Assembly: GCF_019024285.1 (NCBI RefSeq)
Contig: NZ_WMKZ01000005.1
Coordinates: 1-64,000, forward strand
Direction: 5' to 3'
From: Alkalihalobacterium elongatum
GTDB taxonomy: Bacteria > Bacillota > Bacilli > Bacillales > Bacillaceae_F
DNA: 64,000 nucleotides
Both the position numbers and the translations under genes were made by a program. Under the pieces are notes generated by a model that was given only the letters and a program-made list of their open reading frames with translations, ran no database searches and was not told the origin of the DNA. The number at the start of each line of letters is the position of its first letter. The first letter of the stretch is position 1. Positions 44,875 through 54,446 of the stretch are shown here, piece after piece.

Positions 44875-47754
44875 TTAGTTACTTCCAATTAACCCAAAAG
44901 GTTCGAATAATGCACTACTCCCCTTATATTTCCATGTGACGGTTCCATCAATATAACTTCCAGAAGTATGGGATGGAGAGAGCGTTCCCGTTACTCCACT
45001 TACCGTACATTCATACACGTTATTATTAGAAGTAACAAGTGTTCCAATAGAGTAACTAGTATTTGCAGTCCAGAAATTTTGACTAGCATAACCTTCATGA
45101 ATACAAACCCAGCCAATATAATTTCCCACTTCCGGTTTTGCATTTTTTATAATTTGGCTTAACATATAATAACCCGAACTAGGTTTATTCGTGCTATGAG
45201 TTTCAGGATCGTATCCGATAAATAAATCGGGATCTTCTACAGGAAGGTTAATATTTAAAAAGTGATTATTTGCGGATACAAATTTTCTCATACTTGTTGG
45301 TCTACTGTAATACACAAGATTTAAAGGTCCTTCACCTGTATATCTTAAGTTACAATTTTTCATATGGAATTCAAACGTTCTCCTCGTAAAAGCGTTAGTA
45401 ATTAATGGATTAAAGTTAGCATTAGCAATTTCAATATTAGAGTTCCTTATTTTGATAATCCCATAACCATCTTCATTATTGATATCATTATTGATTAGAG
45501 TAGTAATTGTATTTATTAAAAACTTACTATTATCTACAGTCAATAGTGGATTTTCATGTGGTGTGTTAATATTACCAACATATAGCCTTGAATTTTGAAA
45601 AACACTATCCGTAACATTAACCGCTCTTTTCTTTCCTCCAAAAATATGATTATCTATTCTACTATTATTAAAAGTACAGTCATGAATAGATATTTCTCCC
45701 TCAACTGTGTTACTATTTCTTGTATCTAAATATAAACCAATACTATTAAACACTGATCCCGATATGCTAGTAGTTATTAAACGTACCTGCAGAAGAGAAT
45801 TTGAATTAAATACAAATGTACAATTCTCTATTTTATCTATGCGTAGTACAGGCTCATTTCCTAAATAATGCCCCGTATATTTAAGTGCATTTTCTTTAAA
45901 TGCATCAGTTACCGTGTTAGCAGGCATATTTATCATTGGGATATCAACAAAAGTATTTCCTCTAACATATAGTGTATAGCCATTGGAAATGTTTAAGTTA
46001 ATATTGGTATTATGAACACTATTATCAGTAATATGGACATGAGCACCAGGTAAATTCGTAGTCATTAACCCAAAAGCACTCGTGCCACATCTATATATAT
46101 AGTTACCTTTCACTGTAGCAAATGATAACGTGTAAAGATTTATTCCAATCCCAGATACATTGTATATATGATTATTTTCAATGTGTATGGAATAACAACC
46201 TGCTAAAATGGCGTGATTGGTGTTATAGATAAGATTATGTCTAATGACACAATTGTCTCCATAGGAGTCTTCTTGATTTATCCCATATCTAGTTGGATCG
46301 TTAAAAAGTGGTTTATCATCTAACGTATTAAATCCATTGTCCCTAATTACATTATGCTGTATAATATTATAACTGCCTCCGAGAGTAATTCCTCCCCGAT
46401 GGTTAGCAAATACTTCATTATGCTCTATAACATTATGATGTGGAGGATTACCAAATCTCAATGTGATTCCCATATTCTTCAAAGGATTCGTTTCTTGCCT
46501 AAAAACAAATCTAACTTTTCTTGCACCAACTGGGATAGAAATCGGTGTATAAATTTTTCTATTCATTTGCCTTTTTTGTAAGTAGGTATTATCTTCTCTG
46601 TAGAAAAAAACATCTACTTCTTTAGTAAGAATATTTGTTGTACGGGTATACCCAAACCCAGTGACTTGAAAAGAAGGATAGTCTCGTAAACTAATAAACC
46701 CTGATGCTAATGAATTATTCGAGCTAATCAATTCACCTGTCGAATTATCAATACTGTTTAATGACAAATTCAAATTAAATTCAGCTAACTCTGATGGAGA
46801 CCTACTATCCATAGAAATACCATCACCCATATAATCTCTAACAATACAGTGCTTTACTGAGCTATGATTGGTTCCACGAGATAGTAAGACACCATAAGTG
46901 TGTTCCTGTCTTCTCTCGTTTGAATTCACAAAACTACGGTCAGCTCTACAGCCGATTATTGTTCCACCAATTAAATGTGCATTTGTCACATTACTAAAAG
47001 TTATACTTGTTCCTGTAAAGTTGTAATAATCCGTTCCTGTCCGTGTATCAAATGGAGATTTACTATCTGAGTCATAAATCACCTTTAGAACCGATTGATT
47101 AAGGTGAAAGGATAGCTGACTCTGCATTTGTATCGTTCGAGGATAACATATTGCATATTGCCCTCTAGGAAGGACTACTTGTGTAAATCCATTATTATAA
47201 GCGTAATTTAAAGCTTGATTTATACCTTGAACATTTGCATCTGCCATATAATAATTATCGTTCGTATAAGGTTTAGAAGGTATTCCTTCTGTAATTCCCC
47301 ATCTTTCGAGCTCAATCATATACACCGCACTCGTAATAGAAGAACCTTCTCCTGGCGGAGGAGTAGTCATTGGTGAAGGCTTCCATGTACCGTTTTGAAA
47401 TGATAGTACATCTCCATTCTTCGGCTCACTTATTGTTAAATCAACATCTAAAATATCCTCTAGGATATGTTGATGATCTGCGTCCGCTTTATTTTCTAAT
47501 TGCTCAACAACATATTGAGCATCAACTTTATTACTGAGTCCGTTAGTTAAGCCTTTTAACTGATTCAACAATTCTTCATGATCTACTTTTGAGCTCAGTA
47601 CCTCATGTATCTCTGTATGGTCACCTAATTGACGGTTTCCCTCACTTGTACCGATAAACAATTCACCAGTATCTGTACATAATCCTAACTCGCCTTCATC
47701 TAATGCTGGTAAATCAGCTTTTAGTCCACGCCTTATTTGAATCTTATAAGACAT
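44875..47754 (-). CDS. Phage-tail-spike-like right-handed beta-helix protein
   Basis: 959 residues. The N terminus (MSYKIQIRRG, then ALDEGELGLCTDTGELFIG) is the short tail-fibre/hyaluronidase-type head domain found in phage tail proteins. A coiled-coil-like stretch (about 45-95) and a Pro/Gly linker follow. Then comes a long pectate-lyase-like beta-helix with many xNxI/xNHI rungs (RHNLIYNTNHAI, IENNHIYNVSGIG) and a small C-terminal carbohydrate-binding-like domain. No signal peptide, holin or lysin nearby. It may be an adopted tail spike acting on surface polysaccharide beside the polysaccharide cluster (inference). Confidence 0.82.
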   Translation of the reverse strand: MSYKIQIRRGLKADLPALDEGELGLCTDTGELFIGTSEGNRQLGDHTEIHEVLSSKVDHEELLNQLKGLTNGLSNKVDAQYVVEQLENKADADHQHILEDILDVDLTISEPKNGDVLSFQNGTWKPSPMTTPPPGEGSSITSAVYMIELERWGITEGIPSKPYTNDNYYMADANVQGINQALNYAYNNGFTQVVLPRGQYAICYPRTIQMQSQLSFHLNQSVLKVIYDSDSKSPFDTRTGTDYYNFTGTSITFSNVTNAHLIGGTIIGCRADRSFVNSNERRQEHTYGVLLSRGTNHSSVKHCIVRDYMGDGISMDSRSPSELAEFNLNLSLNSIDNSTGELISSNNSLASGFISLRDYPSFQVTGFGYTRTTNILTKEVDVFFYREDNTYLQKRQMNRKIYTPISIPVGARKVRFVFRQETNPLKNMGITLRFGNPPHHNVIEHNEVFANHRGGITLGGSYNIIQHNVIRDNGFNTLDDKPLFNDPTRYGINQEDSYGDNCVIRHNLIYNTNHAILAGCYSIHIENNHIYNVSGIGINLYTLSFATVKGNYIYRCGTSAFGLMTTNLPGAHVHITDNSVHNTNINLNISNGYTLYVRGNTFVDIPMINMPANTVTDAFKENALKYTGHYLGNEPVLRIDKIENCTFVFNSNSLLQVRLITTSISGSVFNSIGLYLDTRNSNTVEGEISIHDCTFNNSRIDNHIFGGKKRAVNVTDSVFQNSRLYVGNINTPHENPLLTVDNSKFLINTITTLINNDINNEDGYGIIKIRNSNIEIANANFNPLITNAFTRRTFEFHMKNCNLRYTGEGPLNLVYYSRPTSMRKFVSANNHFLNINLPVEDPDLFIGYDPETHSTNKPSSGYYMLSQIIKNAKPEVGNYIGWVCIHEGYASQNFWTANTSYSIGTLVTSNNNVYECTVSGVTGTLSPSHTSGSYIDGTVTWKYKGSSALFEPFGLIGSN

Positions 47755-47782
47755 TTATATCCCTCCACAAAGTTTTTCATTC

Positions 47783-47938
47783 TTAAGCTAATTCGTCAAA
47801 ATAACCTCCGTTTATACTAAGGTTATTTGGTTCACTTAAAAAGTTACCACCATCTATTACAATCGTTATAAAATTGCCACCATCAATTTTTGTAATATTA
47901 GATGGAATAGAGGTTCTATTTACATTTCCAAATTTCAT
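47783..47938 (-). CDS. 51-residue repeat protein preceding the beta-helix gene
   Basis: MKFGNVNRTS... with three short repeats: IDGGNF (18-23), IDGGNF (28-33) and INGGYF (42-47). No signal or membrane segment. A GGAGGTG site lies 8 nt before the ATG at 47938. Its stop is 29 bp before the beta-helix start, so they are co-transcribed. Small xGG-repeat proteins occur beside phage tail-fibre genes; function is unknown. Confidence 0.72.
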   Translation of the reverse strand: MKFGNVNRTSIPSNITKIDGGNFITIVIDGGNFLSEPNNLSINGGYFDELA

Positions 47939-48241
47939 TTTATGCACCTCCAATTCTCCTCTTAATTTATCTATATTAAATAAAAAATCAATTTCTTGTG
48001 CTCCTTACTACTTAAGTTGAGTTTTTGTCAAAAAGTTTAATACTCTGGGGACCTACCAATACTTAAAATGTATATGTTTTGGATTAATGAAAAGTCTAGG
48101 TAATAGATTGAATGCTATAATATAGGTATATGCTATATGAAAAAAATTGCAATGTATGTATTGACATGTTTTTTTCCCTTTTTTATGTACAAATAACATT
48201 TCTATCAGTTCCAGGAAAACAAGACCTTCTCACAATGTTTT

Positions 48242-48727
48242 ACAATAGATGAAACCATTTATGAATTAGACTTAAAGGAATGGAAGATATACAACAATGG
48301 GACTCCCCCTATTAAAACAACTAAAGGGATCAATGACGCACTTCAATTAGGAAGTGAAAACAACTATACTGTTTTCACAGTCCCTGAAGGTACTTATCTA
48401 ATAGACAAATATAGTCACATTGAGATGTTTTATAACGTCACATTCTGGTTAGATGAAAAGGCTGTAGTACAAAAAGAAACGAATGATTATTCTTCTTATA
48501 AGTTGCTACACGTTTGACCTTTCGTTTAAAATGTAACTTTAAAAGGGGATAAAGACACTCATGACTATTCAAGAAAAGGAACTCATGAGCATGGCATTGG
48601 AATTATTCTGAGTGTGGGAAATAAAATTACGTTTGATAACGTGAAAGTAATAAATTTCACAGGGGATGGTTTATCAAATGGTGGTTCTATGAAAACTATC
48701 CGTAAACTCCATATCAGTGCCTACTAA
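48242..48727 (+). pseudogene. Decayed beta-helix (pectate-lyase-like) paralogue
   Basis: Reading one frame gives TIDETIYELDLKEWKIYNNG, then TTKGINDALQ, YTVFTVPEGTYLID and MFYNVTFWLDEKAVVQKE. After a TGA (48515) and a TAA (48527) the same frame continues NVTLKGDKDTHDYS ... KVINFTGDGLSNGG. Both stops replace expected Gly and Glu codons, so they are nonsense changes, not frameshifts. Related in layout to 44875-47754 (LERWGI, GINQAL, VVLPRGQYAI) but on the other strand. No start or ribosome site is recognisable. Confidence 0.8.
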
Positions 48728-49097
48728 ATTATGACCGAGGAAAGCTGCTAATTCATTATTCGTATTATTTTCTTGAAAGCTTTGCGTAATTGTAGGCATA
48801 AATTTTTGTTCCATCCAAATGGTTATTTACTATTTCAGATAGTTAAAGGGCTTAGAACACGATAAGAAAAAATACTATTTAATCAAATCAAATCTTGAAA
48901 ACTAAGGAATTTCTAAGATTTATTCTGGGAAAAATACTTCTCCCTATATTATCGAAGACAATAGACTCTATAATGCCACTCCTTGAATTAAAGAAAAATA
49001 TTTTAAGTACGAACAGATGCTCAAAAGTAACATACCAAAAAGGCTGCTGATTACATATGTCAGCAACCTTTTATGATAATACCCCTATATTGTATGT
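48728..49097. other. Gene-free stretch downstream of the pseudogene
   Basis: Short broken frames only, probably further decay of the beta-helix gene (HPNGYLLFQ near 48820). It ends in the terminator at 49038-49072. Confidence 0.6.
49038..49072. terminator. Terminator of the polysaccharide cluster's left end
   Basis: 13-bp stem AAAAGGCTGCTGA/TCAGCAACCTTTT with one C-A mismatch; A and T runs allow use in both directions. Confidence 0.85.
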
Positions 49098-49925
49098 TTA
49101 TTTGGCTACTATTTTTTCGTGTCTCATATATCTAAACTTACGAAGAAATCTATAAACACTCGCTGGTAGTAAACCTACAATAAGTGGTCTTAAAATATAT
49201 ATATAAGAAGACTTTGGTAAACATAACATTCTGTAACCAGTGAAACGAACATAAGCTTCTTTGATCCTCAATGAGTATTTTCTTCGATTAATGGCATGTC
49301 GATCATCTCGTACTTCATATAGAGGTTCGATAATATTTCGTCCACGAGAACCGTTTGCGTACATCCGAAACCATAGGTTATAATCTTCTACTCGTAACGT
49401 CTTTTTAGTAACATCATACCCATTTACAGCTAACAGAGCTTTGCGTCGGACCATAGATGGGGCATGACAAAAAGGAGATTGAATAATGAAATCAGCTGCT
49501 AATGGCTCTTTAACAGGGCGGATTTCTCCCCAGGTACCATTTTCATCAAAAAACCTCATCCCAGTACTGACAATATCAAATTTAGGATATTGATTTAATA
49601 TCTCCACCTCTTCTTCTAAACGAGTAGGAAGAGAACGATCATCAGCATCCTGCCTGGCAATATATTCGCCCTTGCAATATTCTAGACAACGGTTAAGACT
49701 AGACGCTAGTCCTTGGTTTTGATCATTTTTAATTACCTTAATATTCGAATATATCTTTTCGTACCGCTTTGATATTTGGTAGCTTTCATCAGATGAACCA
49801 TCATCACAGATAATTAATTCCCAATTGGTATAGGTTTGGCTTAATAATGAATCTATACTTTCATTTAAGGTTTGTGCATCATTATATACCCCCATAATGA
49901 TGGATACTTTCAGCTGTATAGTCAA
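49098..49925 (-). CDS. Family 2 glycosyltransferase
   Basis: A 275-residue GT-A enzyme. VSIIMGVYNDAQTLNESIDS start, ICDDGSSD nucleotide site (near 40-47), RQDADDRSLPTR metal-binding DxD (near 92-103) and an LRVEDYNLW acceptor-site motif. Transfers a sugar to a lipid-linked repeat unit at the membrane face. TTG start behind GGGAGGG. It overlaps the end of the interrupted glycosyltransferase upstream. Confidence 0.9.
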   Translation of the reverse strand: MTIQLKVSIIMGVYNDAQTLNESIDSLLSQTYTNWELIICDDGSSDESYQISKRYEKIYSNIKVIKNDQNQGLASSLNRCLEYCKGEYIARQDADDRSLPTRLEEEVEILNQYPKFDIVSTGMRFFDENGTWGEIRPVKEPLAADFIIQSPFCHAPSMVRRKALLAVNGYDVTKKTLRVEDYNLWFRMYANGSRGRNIIEPLYEVRDDRHAINRRKYSLRIKEAYVRFTGYRMLCLPKSSYIYILRPLIVGLLPASVYRFLRKFRYMRHEKIVAK

Positions 49926-51097
49926 AGGGAACCCTCCCTTTTGCCGTTCTCTAACTCAGCTACAAGTTGTTTGCGATCATTAAGAATATGTTGCCAATGT
50001 TTTTTTTGTTCAAATTTTTTACATACAAACTTCACCGCATGTTTTCCCATCTCTTTTCGAAGTGAAGTATCTAACATTTTCTTCATCGCTTCTATTAATG
50101 GCTCCACTTCAGCTTTTGGTACGACCATTCCCGTTATTCCTTCTAGCATCGCATCCGTAGGACCAGGAATATCGGACACTATCACAGGAACACCCATAGC
50201 TTCCGCCTCAATAACAACAGTGCCAAAACCTTCACGGTAACTTGGTAAAACAAACACATCCATAGCCGCATAATACTTCTCGACTTGATCTGTATATCCA
50301 CAATAAATAACGGAATTACTTTGCTTGGATCAATCATATAAGCTCGAGTCTATACCATAGTTCTCACTCGGGCCAACGATTAATAGCTTCACGTTATTGA
50401 TTTTTTTTGATAGAACCTGAAATGCCTCTAAAAGTTCATTAATTCCCTTATCTTTCGTTACTCTTCCTGTAAAACCAAAGATAATATCGCTTTCTAGTAG
50501 ATTATATTTTTGGCGAATTTCACGACTCCAATATTCTCTTTTAGAAACAGCAAACTTTAAAAGGTTGACTCCGTTTGCACTACCGTTCCCAATTACTTTA
50601 CTATTCTCAGCGGTATAAAGGTTTTCTTGATGACTGAAAGAAAGGTTGCCTAAACTATCAGGCTGTATAGAGGTGGATAACGAACAAACGATCATTTCAA
50701 TCATCTTAAAAAGCTTTCTACGCAGCCCTTTAAAACCAACATACCTAATACCCCACTGGCAATATAAACGAACGGGAGTTTTTGTTAAATAGGAAGCAAG
50801 TGAAGTATATAGAGCAGCATTAGGTGTGGAATATTGCACAATGTCATATTTTTCTTCCTTAAATGTTTGATAGAGAAGATAGATACTTTTTAAAGCACCG
50901 AATGGGGCCAATCCCCTCTTCATTCTAATGGATAGATATTGAATACCTTTAGGTAACTCTCTTCTCAACTCTTCATCTTCGTCACAAATAACCGTAACAT
51001 CAAAGCCATTATTCGTTAGAAATTCTAGTTGTTCTATCAGAAAGCTTCTAATTGTTATCGAGGTTGTTGTTACAACACAGAGCTTAACCTTATTCAC
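49922..51097 (-). pseudogene. GT4-type glycosyltransferase interrupted by an in-frame TGA
   Basis: A 391-codon gene of GT-B (GT1/GT4) type. Codons 1-255 (GTG 51097, MNKVKLCVVTTT...) reach FGFTGRVTKDKGINELLEAF and SENYGIDSSLYD. A TGA at 50330-50332 then interrupts the same frame, which continues SKQSNSVIYCGYTDQVEKYY and DVFVLPSYREGFGTVVIEA (the C-terminal UDP-sugar site). One substitution (for example CGA or GGA to TGA) explains it. The part after the stop has no good start of its own. Either a recent pseudogene, a sequence error or a readthrough product. Confidence 0.85.
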
Positions 51098-51145
51098 ATT
51101 CTCACGCTCTCTTTTAGTAATCTATCACTATCTTGTAACTTGCCT

Positions 51146-52165
51146 TTACAATTTTGTTTCATACCCATTTGGATTTTTGGATTGCCATCGCCAGGCATCC
51201 TCACAAATCTCATCTATTCCTTTTACAGCTTCCCACCCTAACTCCTTTTTCGCTTTCGAAGGATCCCCATAACTAATAGCTATGTCACCTGATCGACGTT
51301 CAGTGATTTGGTAAGGGATTTTCTTACCAGTTGTTTTTTCAAAAGAGTGGATCATTTCGAGAACACTATAACCTTTACCTGTTCCTAAATTATATGCATT
51401 GACTCCAGTTGTATTTAGAACATGTTCTAATGCTTTTAAATGGCCAATGGCTAAATCAACAACATGGATATAGTCTCGTACACCCGTACCATCATGTGTA
51501 GGATAATCGCCACCAAAAACACTTAGTTTTTCTAGCTTCCCTACTGCTACTTGAGTGATGTACGGAAACAAATTATTCGGTATCCCGTTTGGATCTTCTC
51601 CTATCACCCCACTCAAGTGAGCACCTACTGGGTTAAAGTAACGCAATAAAGCAATTCCCCAGTTATTATTAGAATCATAGACATCTTGTAATATCTCTTC
51701 TATCATCAGTTTTGTTCTTCCATAAGGATTGGTTGCCTGAAGAGTTAAGCCTTCATGAAATGGGACACAATCCTGAAGTCCATAGACAGTGGCAGATGAA
51801 CTAAAAACCATTTGGTGAACTCCAAACTCTTCCATCACCTCACATAAAATAAGTGTCCCAGTAATATTATTGTGGTAGTATTTCAATGGTAAAAAAACAG
51901 ACTCTCCTACTGCTTTAAGTCCAGCAAAGTGAATAACAGCCCTTATCTCATGTTCTAAGAACACCTTGCTAAGTGCTTCTTTATCTAGTAAGTCTACATT
52001 ATAGAACAGTACTCCCTTACCCGTAATATCCTTCACTCTTTCTAATGCCTCTTGTTTACTATTCATTAAATTATCAACAACGACAACCTCATATCCTGCA
52101 TTCAATAACTCAACACAAGTATGTGAACCTATATATCCTACACCGCCTGTTACTAATACTTTCAT
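51146..52165 (-). CDS. galE: UDP-glucose 4-epimerase
   Basis: A 339-residue extended SDR enzyme that interconverts UDP-glucose and UDP-galactose, supplying the polysaccharide precursor. NAD loop TGGVGYIGSH (7-16), catalytic Ser in FSSSATVYG and Tyr-x3-Lys in YGRTKL. Ribosome site TAGGTGAGG. First gene after the terminator at 52218-52247. Confidence 0.94.
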   Translation of the reverse strand: MKVLVTGGVGYIGSHTCVELLNAGYEVVVVDNLMNSKQEALERVKDITGKGVLFYNVDLLDKEALSKVFLEHEIRAVIHFAGLKAVGESVFLPLKYYHNNITGTLILCEVMEEFGVHQMVFSSSATVYGLQDCVPFHEGLTLQATNPYGRTKLMIEEILQDVYDSNNNWGIALLRYFNPVGAHLSGVIGEDPNGIPNNLFPYITQVAVGKLEKLSVFGGDYPTHDGTGVRDYIHVVDLAIGHLKALEHVLNTTGVNAYNLGTGKGYSVLEMIHSFEKTTGKKIPYQITERRSGDIAISYGDPSKAKKELGWEAVKGIDEICEDAWRWQSKNPNGYETKL

Positions 52166-52217
52166 TTCTACCTCACCTAACCTTTTAAAAAATTATAATT
52201 AGTTCTGTATCCCCTCC

Positions 52218-52247
52218 AAAAAAACAACTCAATAATAAATATTGAGT
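52218..52247 (-). terminator. Terminator between the flippase gene and galE
   Basis: 8-bp stem ACTCAATA/TATTGAGT, loop of 5 nt, then GTTTTTTT on the minus strand. It splits the polysaccharide cluster into two transcription units. Confidence 0.85.
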
Positions 52248-52298
52248 CGCACCACCTTACTTTATTTCAAAATCAAATTACTTTTATTAACAATTTAT

Positions 52299-53852
52299 TT
52301 ATGCAGATTTTTTGGTTCTAGTTCTATTTTTAAGCATATCTTGTAACATCGTTAAAATATTTCTAATGATACTAAATAAATATTTAAACTCACTGGTTTT
52401 ATGAAAAACTGCTATATAAATTAAATTTGGAATAATTAAACAAACTAAACCAGATTGTATTAATGTTAGAAAACTTGTTGGTGTAATCAAGTTTGAAATA
52501 TAACTAGTAATATAATACGTTCCTATCCCAATCACTAAATAGAATACATATTTTGTAAAATAAATTATTAATGGCTTATTAAATACTTTTTTGTATACCA
52601 GATAAGGAGTTACCCAAAATGGTACTACAAGCGCACTTACTAAGGTCCCAATAAAAACACCTGCTATTCCAATATGTTGTACCAAAACAATAGAAATTCC
52701 TAAGTTCACAGCAGCTTGGCACAAAGGAGCATATCTATCTTCATGAAAAATCCCTGATGTCGTTTTTACAGTTGAAATGGAATTTCTCATTCCTCTTTCA
52801 TAAAAAATAACCATTAATAAAATTAAAACGCTATTACTCATTAAATATTCTGAACCTATCCATATAGAGATAAATGGTTCTAACATGATACATAAAAATA
52901 TTGTAAATAATGAATATAACCAAAAATTAAGTAATTGCGTAACTTTATATATACTATATACTTTTTCCCTATTTTCTTTTGCTACTAAATTACCTACGCT
53001 ATGATAAATATTATTAAATACTTGATTGACAAAAGTTCTGCAAATTTCAATTAACATATGATAATTAGAGTAAATTCCAACTGCTGTAATACTAACAAAA
53101 GCCGAAATAATTATATTATCAGTACCAAAAACTAAGTAAACTCCTATATTTTGTAAAACAATTGCTTTAATATTCCGAATGATATTTCCTTTGGTTTCTT
53201 CGTCTAACTTTGTTGTAACCTTGTTTTTCAAAAAAGGATACATACGATTAACAATTATTGCTAAAATAATAGATGTAATTAAGGTAATAACACTTTCTAC
53301 AACAAGATACAATATAAAGTTCTGTGTGTAATAAAGTATTGCTATCTTAATACACACCGTAACAATAGATGAGGCCGAATAAATTCCTGTAACAATATAT
53401 GTCTTTTGACATACACTTAAAAAAGAGTTTTTGTGTAAATAAAAGTAAGGTAAAACCGTATTTACTAAAAAGATAAAATAAATTAAATGAATGTTCTCTA
53501 TACTCGTATCATTTATAAAAAAATCAAGAAATGGCATAATTGCTAAACCTAGAAGTAAAACAATTAATGCTATTACTAAGTAAGCATTTCGGTATAATTT
53601 CATTAGTACATTTATTTTTTCTTGATCGTTGTCAGCTACTGGTTTATATAGGCTATAAACAATACTTGCCCCTATCCCAGCTTCTGCAAGTGCTAACATA
53701 GCTAATATACTAGTGAACAACCCACTTATACCTAGGTATTCTATACCTAAATAAGTGATGAAGATTGTTCTGGAAATAAAACTTAAAGAGGTTATGATTA
53801 CTTGACTTCCTAAACCTGTAACTATGTTTAGAAGAGAATATTTAACTCTCAT
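52299..53852 (-). CDS. Wzx-type polysaccharide flippase
   Basis: A 517-residue integral membrane protein with about 12-14 helices, of the MATE/MOP-like polysaccharide transporter group (N terminus YSLLNIVTGLGSQVIITSLSF, then RTIFITYLGIEYLGISGLFTS). It would flip lipid-linked oligosaccharide repeat units across the membrane. AAGGAG site 5 nt before the ATG. No Wzy polymerase is visible in the window; it may lie to the right. Confidence 0.9.
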   Translation of the reverse strand: MRVKYSLLNIVTGLGSQVIITSLSFISRTIFITYLGIEYLGISGLFTSILAMLALAEAGIGASIVYSLYKPVADNDQEKINVLMKLYRNAYLVIALIVLLLGLAIMPFLDFFINDTSIENIHLIYFIFLVNTVLPYFYLHKNSFLSVCQKTYIVTGIYSASSIVTVCIKIAILYYTQNFILYLVVESVITLITSIILAIIVNRMYPFLKNKVTTKLDEETKGNIIRNIKAIVLQNIGVYLVFGTDNIIISAFVSITAVGIYSNYHMLIEICRTFVNQVFNNIYHSVGNLVAKENREKVYSIYKVTQLLNFWLYSLFTIFLCIMLEPFISIWIGSEYLMSNSVLILLMVIFYERGMRNSISTVKTTSGIFHEDRYAPLCQAAVNLGISIVLVQHIGIAGVFIGTLVSALVVPFWVTPYLVYKKVFNKPLIIYFTKYVFYLVIGIGTYYITSYISNLITPTSFLTLIQSGLVCLIIPNLIYIAVFHKTSEFKYLFSIIRNILTMLQDMLKNRTRTKKSA

Positions 53853-53885
53853 ATATACTCCTTTTGGTTTATATTCTACAGTTTT

Positions 53886-54446
53886 TTATTTAACATAACC
53901 CATCTCATTTATAATCCCTTCATACATTTTATTTTTTTTAAAAGTTGATATATTTCCATTTAAAGTATAAGAATTATCAAAAACTAATAGACTTTTAGAT
54001 AATTCCTCCTCTTTTTCCTCAATATATTTTTCTACGGTAGTTATTATTCTAGCTGGGTTACCAGCTACCACACTACCTTGAGGTATTGATTTTGTTACTA
54101 GACTTCCAGCTGCAACTATAGAGTTTTTGCCAATAGTTACTCCTGGCATAATTAATGCCCTAGCCCCTATAAAAACGTTATCTTCGATTGTTACACTACC
54201 TACTTTTGTATAATTAATTAATCTTTTTGTACTAGCATCATGAGCTAAAATATATGCTTGTGGCGCTATAGTTACATTATTTCCTATTTTTATTAACCAA
54301 CAATGGGAATAATCAAAGAGTACACCTGGTTGTATAGAACAGTTTTCTCCTATCTTTAGTCCTAACCTGATGTAGTCTTCTAACCATTTCTCCTCTAAAA
54401 AATATTTTCTTAACCTTACTCTTAAAAAATTAATTACTTTTAACAA
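53886..54446 (-). CDS. Left-handed beta-helix acyltransferase (sugar O-acetyltransferase)
   Basis: 186 residues with hexapeptide repeats (IGENCSIQPGVLFD, IGNNVTIAPQAYI, IEDNVFIGARALIMPGVTIG, AAGSLVTKSIPQGSVVAGNPARII) and the active-site His in ILAHDAST. Probably acetylates a sugar of the repeat unit. TTG start behind AAGGAG, overlapping the upstream gene by 17 nt. Confidence 0.88.
   Translation of the reverse strand: MLKVINFLRVRLRKYFLEEKWLEDYIRLGLKIGENCSIQPGVLFDYSHCWLIKIGNNVTIAPQAYILAHDASTKRLINYTKVGSVTIEDNVFIGARALIMPGVTIGKNSIVAAGSLVTKSIPQGSVVAGNPARIITTVEKYIEEKEEELSKSLLVFDNSYTLNGNISTFKKNKMYEGIINEMGYVK

Noticed and set aside
50330-50332. Selenocysteine codon in the glycosyltransferase
   Set aside because: The family has no selenoprotein members, and the position is a variable loop before the donor-binding half; nonsense mutation is simpler.
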